A program made the position numbers and the translations under genes. Of a stretch of DNA of 64,000 nt, positions 18,888 through 27,140 are shown one piece after another (position 1 is the stretch's first letter; every line of letters begins with the position of its first letter). The notes under the pieces are model-generated. The model saw only the letters and a list, made by a program, of their open reading frames with translations. It searched no databases and was not told the origin of the DNA. Source of the stretch: DATGJX01 sp963830545 (GTDB lineage: Bacteria; Vulcanimicrobiota; Vulcanimicrobiia; Vulcanimicrobiales; Vulcanimicrobiaceae); assembly GCA_963830545.1 (NCBI GenBank), contig CAWHMK010000001.1, positions 2,108,001 to 2,172,000 of the forward strand, read 5' to 3'.

Positions 18888-19785
18888 GGTAGACTTCGCG
18901 TGAGTGCGGCGCGCGTATCTCTACGTGCGGCCGCGCGTTGCGCATGTGCGGCTCGAATTCGTGCAGCCGCGGCTCCGTCGTTTGGAGCACGACGACCGGA
19001 TAGTCTTGAGCGTTTGACAGAACGCTTGCGATCGCGCGGGCGTAGCCGTGTTCGTCGGCGCTGCGCCGGCCGAAGAGCGAATCGCGGTACGCGTGCTCGA
19101 TATTGTGGTAGGGGTTTCCCTGCCACCACGCCTCCCACATCCAAATGCGCGCGTCCGCCGTTCGGAACGAGTTTCGGGCCGGCGGCGCGATGAAGAGCGC
19201 GTCTGCGGCTTGCGCCGCGATGGTGTCGAGCACGTCGGCTCGCCGCGCCGTGTTGCGCCGCAGATTCGTGCTCACCCATTGTTCCGTTTTGCGGATATAA
19301 TGCCATGCGAGTTCGCTCGGCGGAATGTCTTGCATTTCGTCGGGAAACTGCGCTTTTTGAAGCCAGTAGCAGAGCACGTTCCACAGTCCCAGGATCGCGA
19401 GGCCCGTTTGGCCGTCGCTGCGCAGATTGCGCACGTTGTCGAACCAAACGCCGAGATAAATGCACTGCTCTTCCGTGAAAAAGACGCCCTCCCAAGCTTT
19501 GAAGAGATCGATGGCATAAATGCGTCCGGGCAGCATCTCGACGATCTCCGCAACCTCAGGCTCGCGCAATACCGTGAAGTCGTTGACGATGAGACCGTCG
19601 CCGACTCGCACGAACCATTCGACCAAATCCCCGCCGTGAACCGCGATGCCGTGGCGCTTGAAATAATTCAGATGCGTGGGAATGCCCATGAACGGATCGA
19701 CGACGCTCGTGCACCCGTATTCGCGCAGGATTTCTTCGATTCGTGAAGCGGAGATGCGCCGCGTGCGTTCCGGGAGTTCGATCAT
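18871..19785 (-). CDS. D12-type DNA adenine methyltransferase-like protein, catalytic motif altered
   Basis: 304 aa, ATG start 19785 overlapping the stop of the upstream HD-GYP-like gene by four bases. The N-terminal 'VVDPFMGIPTHLNYFKRHGIAVHGGD' region resembles the SAM-binding motif and following Asp of D12-class adenine methyltransferases and of proteins annotated as site-specific DNA-methyltransferase-like. The catalytic D/N/S-PP-Y motif expected later reads 'FIAPPARN' (about 200), without the Tyr. So it may be a degenerate or different methyltransferase. No restriction endonuclease is next to it. Function uncertain. Confidence 0.55.
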   Translation of the reverse strand: MIELPERTRRISASRIEEILREYGCTSVVDPFMGIPTHLNYFKRHGIAVHGGDLVEWFVRVGDGLIVNDFTVLREPEVAEIVEMLPGRIYAIDLFKAWEGVFFTEEQCIYLGVWFDNVRNLRSDGQTGLAILGLWNVLCYWLQKAQFPDEMQDIPPSELAWHYIRKTEQWVSTNLRRNTARRADVLDTIAAQAADALFIAPPARNSFRTADARIWMWEAWWQGNPYHNIEHAYRDSLFGRRSADEHGYARAIASVLSNAQDYPVVVLQTTEPRLHEFEPHMRNARPHVEIRAPHSREVYLIGRK

Positions 19786-20966
19786 GCGCGGGCTCTGACG
19801 ACCTCCGAGAGCGCGCGGACGACCGCGGGATCGAACTGCGTGCCGGAAACCGTTTCAACTCGCACGATCGGCAGCGTACGCTCTTCGGTGATGCGGCTGC
19901 GGTACGCCTCGTCGATTGCGTCGTACGCAATTGCCACGGCGAGCAGCTGCGCCGCGCGCGGAATTGCACCGTGACGCAGTCCGTCCGGTGCGCCGCTACC
20001 ATCGTACCATTCCGCACGCGCACGCAGCACCGGAGCAACGTCCGAAAGGTACCCGCACTGTTCTACCAAATTCGCGGCCGCGACGGCGTGCTTCGCCCGG
20101 GTCTCGATCCCCAGCCGCGCGAGCGCGTCGAATTGTGCCGATTCCAAGTTCGGCGATCCGAGTTCGCCGATTCCGAAGAGCGTCGCGGCGAGGCCGGCTT
20201 GGCGCTGCGCCGCATCGTTGCACCCAAGCTGCGCCGCGAGGTCGCTCGTGCGGCGCGCGACGCGTTGCGCGCGTCCCGGCGTGCCGTTGTGAGCATCGAC
20301 TCGCTCGGAGAGCAAAGCGATGAGGTCTTCGGGGGACGTTCGATTGGCATGAAGCGCGTAGTACGGTGCTGCGATCGGCTCCGCATCGCCGCCGAACGTA
20401 TGAAACCAGGTAACGAACTCGCTCGTATGTGCCGGTGCGAACGCGCGTCCGCTGCCCATCGATATTTCGCTGAGAGCTTCTTCCGGATCCGCAATCGAAG
20501 CGTATGCGAGGGCAATGTGCAAGAGCTGAGCGATCTTCGGAATGCCGGACCAGCGCAACTGATCGGGATATCCCGTTCCGTCCCAGCATTCCGCTTGCCA
20601 GCGCACCGTGTCGGCGACGCCCTCGGGAAGCGACGCGATGCGGCCGCAAATGCGCGCGCTTTCGGCCGGCACGTCCCACGCGACCATGGCGCGCTCGCGT
20701 TCGGAAAGCGGTTCGCCTTTGGCGAACGCCGCGTTGGCGATGGCTCCGGCATTGCGCAAAAGCGCGGCGAAATACAATGCGTCGACGTCGCTTTGAGGCA
20801 GTCCCGCGATCTTCGCGATGCCCGCCGCGACGGCAGCGGCGCGCTCGCTTTCGCCCGGCGCTGCTCCGGCGGCGTAATCGGCGACCGCGCCGAAGAACGC
20901 GAGCACCTCACCGAGGGCCACGGACTCGGGGCTCGAACTCCCGCCAGTACCTTCCGACAAGGACAT
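19782..20966 (-). CDS. Tandem HD-GYP-like protein lacking the catalytic HD residues
   Basis: 394 aa. Two HD-GYP-like units (about 20-190 and 215-375). GYP-like motifs are recognisable: 'WDGTGYPDQLRWSGIPKIAQLL' in the first, 'YDGSGAPDGLRHGAIPRAAQLL' in the second (GYP to GAP). The HD dyads are lost: 'LLRNAGAIA' and 'LFGIGELG' stand where active enzymes have LLHDIGKIG. It is therefore probably a catalytically dead c-di-GMP-phosphodiesterase-like sensor or scaffold. Translationally coupled to the methyltransferase-like gene downstream. Confidence 0.8.
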   Translation of the reverse strand: MSLSEGTGGSSSPESVALGEVLAFFGAVADYAAGAAPGESERAAAVAAGIAKIAGLPQSDVDALYFAALLRNAGAIANAAFAKGEPLSERERAMVAWDVPAESARICGRIASLPEGVADTVRWQAECWDGTGYPDQLRWSGIPKIAQLLHIALAYASIADPEEALSEISMGSGRAFAPAHTSEFVTWFHTFGGDAEPIAAPYYALHANRTSPEDLIALLSERVDAHNGTPGRAQRVARRTSDLAAQLGCNDAAQRQAGLAATLFGIGELGSPNLESAQFDALARLGIETRAKHAVAAANLVEQCGYLSDVAPVLRARAEWYDGSGAPDGLRHGAIPRAAQLLAVAIAYDAIDEAYRSRITEERTLPIVRVETVSGTQFDPAVVRALSEVVRARA

Positions 20967-20990
20967 TGAACCGCTCGTTTTTCTATCACT

Positions 20991-21461
20991 GTGCCGAAAC
21001 CCTCACACTTTGCCGCCGACGGCAGCATTTTCATGGTCGACGTCTCGGATAAACCGGCGACTGCACGCAGCGCTCGCGCGCAGGCGCGCCTGCGTTTGGG
21101 TTCGGCCGCGGCGTCCGCGCTGCGCGATGCGGCGCTCGCGAAGGGCGACGCCTTTGCAGCCGCGCAGATCGCCGGGATCATGGCAGCAAAGCAAACTCCC
21201 TCGTTGATTCCGCTGGCCCATGGAATTCCGCTTTCGAAAGTCGACGTGCAGTTTTCGTGGGACGGCGACGTGCTCGTCATCGATGCGACGGCCGCAACCA
21301 TCGCGCAAACCGGCGTTGAAATGGAAGCGATGGTCGCCGCGGCAATGAGTGCGCTCACCATTTACGACATGGCAAAAGCCGTCGAGAAAGGTATCTGCAT
21401 CGAGTCGGTTCGTCTGCTCGAAAAAACCGGAGGAAAGAGCGGCACCTGGCATGCGCGCTAA
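20991..21461 (+). CDS. moaC: Cyclic pyranopterin monophosphate synthase (MoaC)
   Basis: 156 aa, GTG start. Converts the MoaA product to cyclic pyranopterin monophosphate in molybdenum cofactor synthesis. Landmarks: 'MVDVSDKPATARSARA', 'KGDAFAAAQIAGIMAAKQT', 'LIPLAHGIPLSKVDV' (family CHP/CHxLPL with Ala in place of Cys), 'TGVEMEAMVAAAMSALTIYDMAKAV', and C-terminal 'EKTGGKSGTW'. ATG at 21033 ('MVDVSDK') is a second possible start. No moaA is in the window. Confidence 0.93.
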   Translation: MPKPSHFAADGSIFMVDVSDKPATARSARAQARLRLGSAAASALRDAALAKGDAFAAAQIAGIMAAKQTPSLIPLAHGIPLSKVDVQFSWDGDVLVIDATAATIAQTGVEMEAMVAAAMSALTIYDMAKAVEKGICIESVRLLEKTGGKSGTWHAR

Positions 21462-21933
21462 AGCGGCGCTCATCGTTCTCTCCGATCGCGCTGCCTCCGG
21501 AGAGCGCCCCGATGGCTGTCTGCCCGTCATGCGCGATCGGCTTGGTTCGCAGTATGAAATCGTGCGCGAGACGATCTTGCCCGACGACGCCGGAGCGCTG
21601 CAGGCCGAGCTCATCGATCTCTCCGACAGCGGTGCGGCATCGCTGGTGCTGACCAGCGGCGGCACAGGTTTGGGCTCTCGCGACCGCACCCCGCAAGCTA
21701 CTGCTGCAATTCTGGATTACGAAGTGCCGGGAATTTCGGAAGCGATCCGCAGCGCCTCGCTGCAGATCGTCAAAACGGCGATGCTTTCGCGCGGAATCGC
21801 CGGGGTGCGTCATCGCACGCTCATCGTCAACTTGCCGGGCAGTCCCAAAGCCGCCGGCGAAGCGCTCGACATCGTGTTGCCGGTTCTGCCGCACGCAATC
21901 GAGTTGCTTCGCGGCGAGGTCGATCACGGATAA
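21451..21933 (+). CDS. mog: Molybdopterin adenylyltransferase / MoaB-Mog family
   Basis: 160 aa, ATG overlapping the moaC 3' end by 11 bases. Adenylylates molybdopterin before metal insertion. 'LVLTSGGTGLGSRDRTP' carries the MPT-binding GGTG motif; 'RTLIVNLPGSPKAAGEALDIVLPVLPHAIEL' is the C-terminal signature. Length fits MogA (about 160-195). MoaB is very similar, and the two cannot be separated here with certainty. Confidence 0.88.
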   Translation: MRAKAALIVLSDRAASGERPDGCLPVMRDRLGSQYEIVRETILPDDAGALQAELIDLSDSGAASLVLTSGGTGLGSRDRTPQATAAILDYEVPGISEAIRSASLQIVKTAMLSRGIAGVRHRTLIVNLPGSPKAAGEALDIVLPVLPHAIELLRGEVDHG

Positions 21934-21946
21934 CACAATCGCACCC

Positions 21947-23275
21947 ATGGATTTTTCGCAAGCGCAAACCTATCTGCTCGGCACGGTGAACGAAACGGCT
22001 TCGCGCCGGGAACCCTACCGCCTCGACCGAATGCGGTCGTTTTTGCACGAGTTGGGCGATCCGCAGGAGCAGTACCCCGTGCTGCACGTAGGCGGAACGA
22101 GCGGCAAAGGCTCGACTTCGACGATGCTCGCCTCGGTGCTGACCGCTTCGGGAAAACGCGCCGGGCTGCATACCAAGCCGCACTTGCGCTCGATGACGGA
22201 GCGCGCACGCATCGACGGCATCTCCGTTTCGGAAGAACGCTTCGGCGAAATCCTTGGGGAAATGATGACCGCCATCGAGAGCGTCACGCAGCGGTTTTCG
22301 CGGCCTTCCTATTACGAAACGCTGTTGGCGCTCGCGTTCGTATACTTCGCGCAGGAAAACGTCGACGTCGCGGTCATCGAAGTGGGCGTCGGCGGAAAGC
22401 TCGACGGCACGAACGTTCTGCGCCGTCCGCGCGTGAGCCTGATTACGAACATCGGGCTCGATCACACCGACATCTTGGGTGAGACGCTCGAAGAAATCGC
22501 GGCCGACAAAGCCGGCATCGCGCGCGCGGGAGTGCCGCTCGTAAGTGCCGTGGAAGACGCCGGCGCTCGCGCCGTCATCGAGGAACACTGCAGGCAAAGC
22601 GGCGCGCCGTTCATTTCGGTTCTCGACGAGACAACCATCGAAGTGCGTCCGTCCGCGCCGTTCACGCAGTCATTCTCGCTGTCCACGCCGGCGTATACGT
22701 ACGACATCACGCTGCCGCTGCTCGGCGCGTTCCAGCAGCGAAATGCGGCCACTGCGGTGCTGGCGCTCGAACAACTCGGGACGGACTTGCGACCGGACCC
22801 CGGCGCGATCGAACGTGGGCTCTTGCACTTCAATCTCGCCGGACGCATGGAATATTTTCCGACGCACCCGGGCGTAGTTTTCGACGTTGCGCACAATCCG
22901 GACAAAGCGTCGCACCTGGTGGATTCGCTTCGTACGACGTTTTCCGATCGCCGCTTCACGTGCGTCATGGCGGTGGGCGAGAGCAAGAATGCAACGGATA
23001 TCTTGCACGCGTTCGAAGGTTTGACGGCGACGTATATTTTTACGACGTTCACGACGCAAGGAAGAACGGCGACGAAGCCGCAGCGCCTGCTGAGCATCGC
23101 GGAATCGCTCGGCATGTCCGGCCGTGCTCTGAACGATCCGATCGAAGCGCTGAATATTGCGCGGCGCAACGCATCCGCCGACGACGTGATCGTCGTCACG
23201 GGTTCCACCTTTGTGGTTGCGCAGCTGCGCGAATGGTGGATGGAAAACGTCGTTGCGGCTCAGTCTGCAATCTAA
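21947..23275 (+). CDS. folC: Folylpolyglutamate synthase / dihydrofolate synthase
   Basis: 442 aa. Adds glutamate to dihydropteroate and folates. Mur-ligase-type ATPase with P-loop 'VGGTSGKGSTSTML' (about residue 45), 'EVGVGGKLDGTNVL', 'ITNIGLDHTDILGETLEEIAADKAGI', and C-terminal 'DVAHNPDKASHLVDSL'. First of the folC-folP-folB-folK run; nothing but 13 bases separates it from mog. Confidence 0.94.
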   Translation: MDFSQAQTYLLGTVNETASRREPYRLDRMRSFLHELGDPQEQYPVLHVGGTSGKGSTSTMLASVLTASGKRAGLHTKPHLRSMTERARIDGISVSEERFGEILGEMMTAIESVTQRFSRPSYYETLLALAFVYFAQENVDVAVIEVGVGGKLDGTNVLRRPRVSLITNIGLDHTDILGETLEEIAADKAGIARAGVPLVSAVEDAGARAVIEEHCRQSGAPFISVLDETTIEVRPSAPFTQSFSLSTPAYTYDITLPLLGAFQQRNAATAVLALEQLGTDLRPDPGAIERGLLHFNLAGRMEYFPTHPGVVFDVAHNPDKASHLVDSLRTTFSDRRFTCVMAVGESKNATDILHAFEGLTATYIFTTFTTQGRTATKPQRLLSIAESLGMSGRALNDPIEALNIARRNASADDVIVVTGSTFVVAQLREWWMENVVAAQSAI

Positions 23276-24110
23276 ACGCGGCGCGCTGCGGCTGCGCGGG
23301 CGGGACCTGCCGTGGGGCGCGCGCACGTACGTCATGGGCATCGTCAACGTGACGCCCGACTCTTTCTCCGGCGACGGCATACCGGACGCGCAGGCTGCGG
23401 TGGCGCATGCGATCGCCCAGCACGAACGTTCGAGCGACCTGATCGACATCGGAGCGGAATCGACTCGACCGGGACATACGGCGGTCGACGAACGGACGGA
23501 GCGCGCGCGGTTGCTGCCGGTGATCGAAGGCGTGCGCCGTGCGATCCCGTCGGCAATTCTTTCCGCGGACACGTACAAAGCGGGCGTTTTTCGCGCCGCC
23601 CATGCGTCGGGCGCCGATATGCTCAACTCCGTATGGGGGCTTCCCGACGCACTTCTCGATGCCGCAGCCGAATGCAGCGCACCAGTGGTAGTCATGCACA
23701 ACAAGCACGAAGCGCAATATACCGGAAACGTGATGGACGAGGTGCTGCGCTTTCTCGACGAAGCCGCGCGCCGCGCGATGCGCGCCGGCATCGCCGCGGA
23801 ACACGTTATTCTCGATCCGGGGATCGGGTTCGGAAAAACGCCGGATCACAATATCGCGGTACTGCGCGAATTGCCGCGTTTGGTCGCCCTCGGTTTCCCG
23901 ACGCTCATCGGCACGTCGCGAAAATCGACGATTGGGAAACTCACCGGTAAAAAACCTCCGCTTCGCACGCACGGCACGAGCGCCACGACGGCGCTCGCGA
24001 TTGCCGCAGGCATCGACATCGTCCGCGTTCATGACGTGGACGAAGCCCGGGACGCGGTGAGCGTAAGCGATGCGATCGTGCGCGACTGGAGGCCGGTGAA
24101 TTGGATGTAA
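23253..24110 (+). CDS. folP: Dihydropteroate synthase
   Basis: About 285 aa from the TTG at 23253, inside the 3' end of folC; the frame is open from 23211, so the start is uncertain. Condenses p-aminobenzoate with dihydropterin pyrophosphate (sulfonamide target). Motifs: 'VMGIVNVTPDSFSGDG' (TIM-barrel strand 1), 'DIGAESTRPG', 'ILDPGIGFGKTPDHN', 'IGTSRKSTIGKLTG', and C-terminal 'VRVHDVDEARDAV'. Overlaps folB by ten bases. Confidence 0.93.
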   Translation: MRLSLQSKRGALRLRGRDLPWGARTYVMGIVNVTPDSFSGDGIPDAQAAVAHAIAQHERSSDLIDIGAESTRPGHTAVDERTERARLLPVIEGVRRAIPSAILSADTYKAGVFRAAHASGADMLNSVWGLPDALLDAAAECSAPVVVMHNKHEAQYTGNVMDEVLRFLDEAARRAMRAGIAAEHVILDPGIGFGKTPDHNIAVLRELPRLVALGFPTLIGTSRKSTIGKLTGKKPPLRTHGTSATTALAIAAGIDIVRVHDVDEARDAVSVSDAIVRDWRPVNWM

Positions 24111-24473
24111 TCGCGATTACCGGTATGCGCGTTTTCGGACGCCACGGCGCAAATCCGGGCGAACGCGACCGCGAGCAGCCGTTCGACGTAGACGTCCGCG
24201 CGGAGATCGATCTCGGTGCAGCCTCCGCGAAGCGACGATCTGGGAGACACGCTGGACTACGCGCATCTGCATCGGCGTATCGCGACCATCGTGCAATCGA
24301 CGTCGTTCGCGTTGCTGGAACGGCTCGCGGCCGAAATTGCGGACGCGCTGTTCCGCGACGCGCGCATTGCTCGTGCGCAGGTGCGCATCGCGAAGCCGGA
24401 GCTGCTCGACGGCGCTACTCCGAGCGTGTGTCTGCGACGTGAAAATCCGCGCCACAGCGCCGCGTTTCCATAA
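24101..24473 (+). CDS. folB: Dihydroneopterin aldolase, frameshifted
   Basis: TTG start with GGAGG nine bases upstream. First frame: 'IAITGMRVFGRHGANPGERDREQPF' with the catalytic region of FolB, then loss of sense. The other frame takes over with 'SDDLGDTLDYAHLHRRIATIV' and 'ALLERLAAEIADALF', the second half of FolB, and ends at 24473. One surplus base between about 24221 and 24234 gives a protein of about 123 aa, normal for FolB. Probably an assembly indel because the rest of the folate operon is intact. Confidence 0.88.
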
Positions 24474-24479
24474 CGCCGA

Positions 24480-25358
24480 ATGCTCGCCGCAATCGGACTG
24501 GGATCCAATCTCGGAAATCCGCCCGAAAACGTCCGGCGCGCAATAGCCGCACTGTCCGGTCTGGGCACCCTTCGCGCGGTTTCGCGCTTGTACGCGAGCA
24601 AGCCGTGGGGCAGACGCGATCAGCCGGACTTCTGCAATGCGGTAGCGCTCTTGGACACGGATCTTGCGCCCCGGGACTTGCTTGCACGGCTCAAACAAAC
24701 CGAGCGCCGGCTCGGGCGCACGGAGGGAAAGCGATGGGGCCCGCGCATCATCGACCTCGACGTCCTGACGTACGGAGACCTTTTCGTGGACGAGCCCGAT
24801 TTGCAGATCCCGCACGCGCGTCTTTACGAGCGCGCCTTCGCGCTCGTCCCTTTGGCGGAGGTAGACCCGCGCTTCGCCGCGGCAGTGGCTGCCCTGCCCC
24901 CCGGCGAAACGGTAGCGCTCATGTCCGAGGATGAACGGCCGGCCGGCGACCTACTCGCAGGCCTCATCGACCGCGTGCGATCGCTGGCGCAGGCCTTCCT
25001 GGAGACCGATCTGATTCGTCTTCGGATTGAGGACGAGCGTGAAGACGTCGTTGAATTCCGCCGCCGGCCCGATCCGTCGCCCGCTTCGCAGGCGGCTCAG
25101 CCCCAGGCCTTGCCGACCGCAGCGCCCGCAAATCTGCATCCGATCAAAGCCGACCTCGTCGGCATCTTTCGTTTCAGCCGTCCGGCGGTAACCGAAGGGG
25201 AAATCTTGGAGGGCGATAGGGAGCTGGCATTCGTCGACGCGCTCGGCATCCGCAATCCGGTGCGATCGCTCGGCGGCGGCCGCCTTGCCTCGGTCTTCTG
25301 TCAGGACGGCGAGCCGGTCGAATACGGCCAAGTGCTGTTCGAGATCGACAGAGGATAG
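24480..25358 (+). CDS. folK: HPPK fused in frame to a biotin-less BCCP (AccB-like) domain
   Basis: 292 aa. Residues 1-147 are 6-hydroxymethyl-7,8-dihydropterin pyrophosphokinase: 'AIGLGSNLGNPPENVRRAI', 'SKPWGRRDQPDFCNAVALLDT', 'RWGPRIIDLDVLTYGD'. Residues 148-292 look like acetyl-CoA carboxylase BCCP: helix 'LIRLRIEDEREDVVEFRRR', Pro/Ala linker, 'IKADLVGIFRFSRPAVTEGEIL', hammerhead domain to 'EYGQVLFEIDRG'. The biotinyl motif E-A-M-K-M is replaced by 'VDALGIRNP', so no biotin Lys. ATG 24921 (residue 148) could begin a separate accB-like gene, and a lost stop in a shifted frame cannot be excluded. accC follows. Confidence 0.8.
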   Translation: MLAAIGLGSNLGNPPENVRRAIAALSGLGTLRAVSRLYASKPWGRRDQPDFCNAVALLDTDLAPRDLLARLKQTERRLGRTEGKRWGPRIIDLDVLTYGDLFVDEPDLQIPHARLYERAFALVPLAEVDPRFAAAVAALPPGETVALMSEDERPAGDLLAGLIDRVRSLAQAFLETDLIRLRIEDEREDVVEFRRRPDPSPASQAAQPQALPTAAPANLHPIKADLVGIFRFSRPAVTEGEILEGDRELAFVDALGIRNPVRSLGGGRLASVFCQDGEPVEYGQVLFEIDRG

Positions 25359-25370
25359 CGCGCTTTAGAC

Positions 25371-26723
25371 ATGTTCAAGAAGGTATTGATCGCGAACAGG
25401 GGAGAGATCGCGCTGCGCATCAACCGCGCGTGCCGCGAACTCGGCGTGCAGACGGTTGCGATTTTCTCAGAAGCGGATCGCAATTCGCTGCACGTGCGCC
25501 ACGCGGACGAGGCGTTCTGCGTCGGCCCCGGGCCGGTGCCGCGTTCGTATCTCAACATTCCGAACATCATTTCGACCGCGCTCATCACGGGGTGCGATGC
25601 GCTTCATCCGGGATACGGCTTCTTGGCCGAGAACGCGCGGTTTGCTGAAATTTGCGCGGACCACGGGCTCGCATTCATCGGCCCCAAGCCGGAAGTGATT
25701 GCCGCGATGGGTGATAAAGCGACGGCAAAGCGCGTCATGAAAGAGGCCGGAGTCGCGACGACGCCCGGCACCGACATCCTCGCTTCGGTCGACGAAGCGC
25801 GCGAAGCGGCAAAGAAAATCGGCTATCCCGTGCTGCTCAAGGCCACCGCGGGCGGCGGCGGCAAGGGCATGCGCGTCGTGAACGCGCCCGAGGAAATCGA
25901 GCGGGCGTACGCGTCTGCGACCGCCGAAGCGGAAGCGGGTTTCAAAGACGGACGGCTGTACATGGAAAAGCTGATCGTCAAGCCGCGTCACATCGAGGTG
26001 CAGATTCTCGGCGACAATTTCGGCAACGTCGTTCACCTGGGCGAACGCGACTGCTCCGTGCAAAAACCCTCGCATCAAAAACTGATCGAAGAAGCTCCTG
26101 CGCCCAATCTCGCGTCGAAGACGCGCAACGCGCTGCACGACATGGCGGTGCGCGCGGCCAAAGCGGTGAAGTACAGCAATGCCGGAACGCTTGAATTCCT
26201 TGTGAGCGGCGACCACGTGTTTTTCATGGAGATGAACACGCGTATTCAAGTCGAGCATCCCGTCACGGAGATGGTGTACAACATCGACCTCGTGAAGGAA
26301 CAGATTCGCATCGCGGCAGGCGAGCCGCTTGGCTATACGCAGGCCGACCTCAAGGCCTCGGGACACGCGATCGAATGCCGCGTCAATGCGGAGGATCCGC
26401 GCAACAACTTCGCGCCGGCGGCCGGGACGCTCACGGCCGTGGTGTTTCCCGGCGGCCCCGGCATCCGCGTCGACACGCACGTATTTTCGGGAGCGATGGT
26501 CCCGCCGTTCTACGATTCGATGATTGCGAAAATCATCGCGGCCGGCGACACACGCGATGCGGCCATCGCGCGAATGGAACGCGCGCTCCGTGAAACGGCC
26601 ATCGAAGGAGTGAATACCACCATCCGGCAATGCTTGGAGATCCTGGGTACGCAGCCGTTCCGCACCGGCCGCTACTCCATCGACTTTCTCCCCAGCCTCA
26701 TGCAAGCCACCGTCGCGGTTTAG
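25371..26723 (+). CDS. accC: Acetyl-CoA carboxylase, biotin carboxylase subunit
   Basis: 450 aa. ATP-grasp enzyme carboxylating biotin on the carrier protein, first step of malonyl-CoA synthesis. 'MFKKVLIANRGEIALRI' N-terminus, ATP-loop 'KATAGGGGKGMRVV', 'RDCSVQKPSHQKLIEEAP', 'FFMEMNTRIQVEHPVTEMVY' (catalytic Glu and Arg region), 'ECRVNAEDP'. Length is normal. Twelve bases after the BCCP-like frame, so one transcription unit. Confidence 0.96.
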   Translation: MFKKVLIANRGEIALRINRACRELGVQTVAIFSEADRNSLHVRHADEAFCVGPGPVPRSYLNIPNIISTALITGCDALHPGYGFLAENARFAEICADHGLAFIGPKPEVIAAMGDKATAKRVMKEAGVATTPGTDILASVDEAREAAKKIGYPVLLKATAGGGGKGMRVVNAPEEIERAYASATAEAEAGFKDGRLYMEKLIVKPRHIEVQILGDNFGNVVHLGERDCSVQKPSHQKLIEEAPAPNLASKTRNALHDMAVRAAKAVKYSNAGTLEFLVSGDHVFFMEMNTRIQVEHPVTEMVYNIDLVKEQIRIAAGEPLGYTQADLKASGHAIECRVNAEDPRNNFAPAAGTLTAVVFPGGPGIRVDTHVFSGAMVPPFYDSMIAKIIAAGDTRDAAIARMERALRETAIEGVNTTIRQCLEILGTQPFRTGRYSIDFLPSLMQATVAV

Positions 26724-26732
26724 GAGTTTTTC

Positions 26733-27140
26733 GTGCCTTCCCGCCGCATGGCGCGCGAGCTCGCGCTGCAAGCCCTATTCTCAGTCGAGATTGGGCATCG
26801 CGACGCCGCCGAGGTTCTCGAAGAGTACCTCTCGACGTTCAGCGAGAGCGCGCACCGCCTGTTCGTGAAAGACTTGGTACTCGGGACCCTCGAACATGCC
26901 GTGGAAAGTGACGAGCACATCGTGCCTCTGCTGGAGGGCTGGACAATCGAACGTTTGCCCACGATCGATCGTTTACTGCTTCGAATGGCGGCTTTCGAAT
27001 TGCGGCACCATCCTGAAACACCGCGTCCCGTGATCATCAACGAAGCAGTCGAATTGGCGAAGCGCTTTTCGACCGAGGATTCCGGGCGTTTCGTCAACGG
27101 CGTGCTCTCCGCATTGATTCGCGGTAACGGACATGCCTAG
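26733..27140 (+). CDS. nusB: Transcription antitermination factor NusB
   Basis: 135 aa, GTG start. Helical RNA-binding partner of NusE/S10 in rRNA antitermination. 'RRMARELALQALFSVEIG' N-terminus, 'RLPTIDRLLLRMAAFEL' and 'INEAVELAKRFSTEDSGRFVNGVLSAL' are the NusB core. Normal length. Its last eight bases overlap the PBP1a start. Confidence 0.94.
   Translation: MPSRRMARELALQALFSVEIGHRDAAEVLEEYLSTFSESAHRLFVKDLVLGTLEHAVESDEHIVPLLEGWTIERLPTIDRLLLRMAAFELRHHPETPRPVIINEAVELAKRFSTEDSGRFVNGVLSALIRGNGHA

Noticed and set aside
19048..20969. Long plus-strand ORFs over the methyltransferase and HD-GYP-like genes
   Set aside because: Arg/Ala-rich translations without domains, typical of antisense shadow frames in high-GC DNA.
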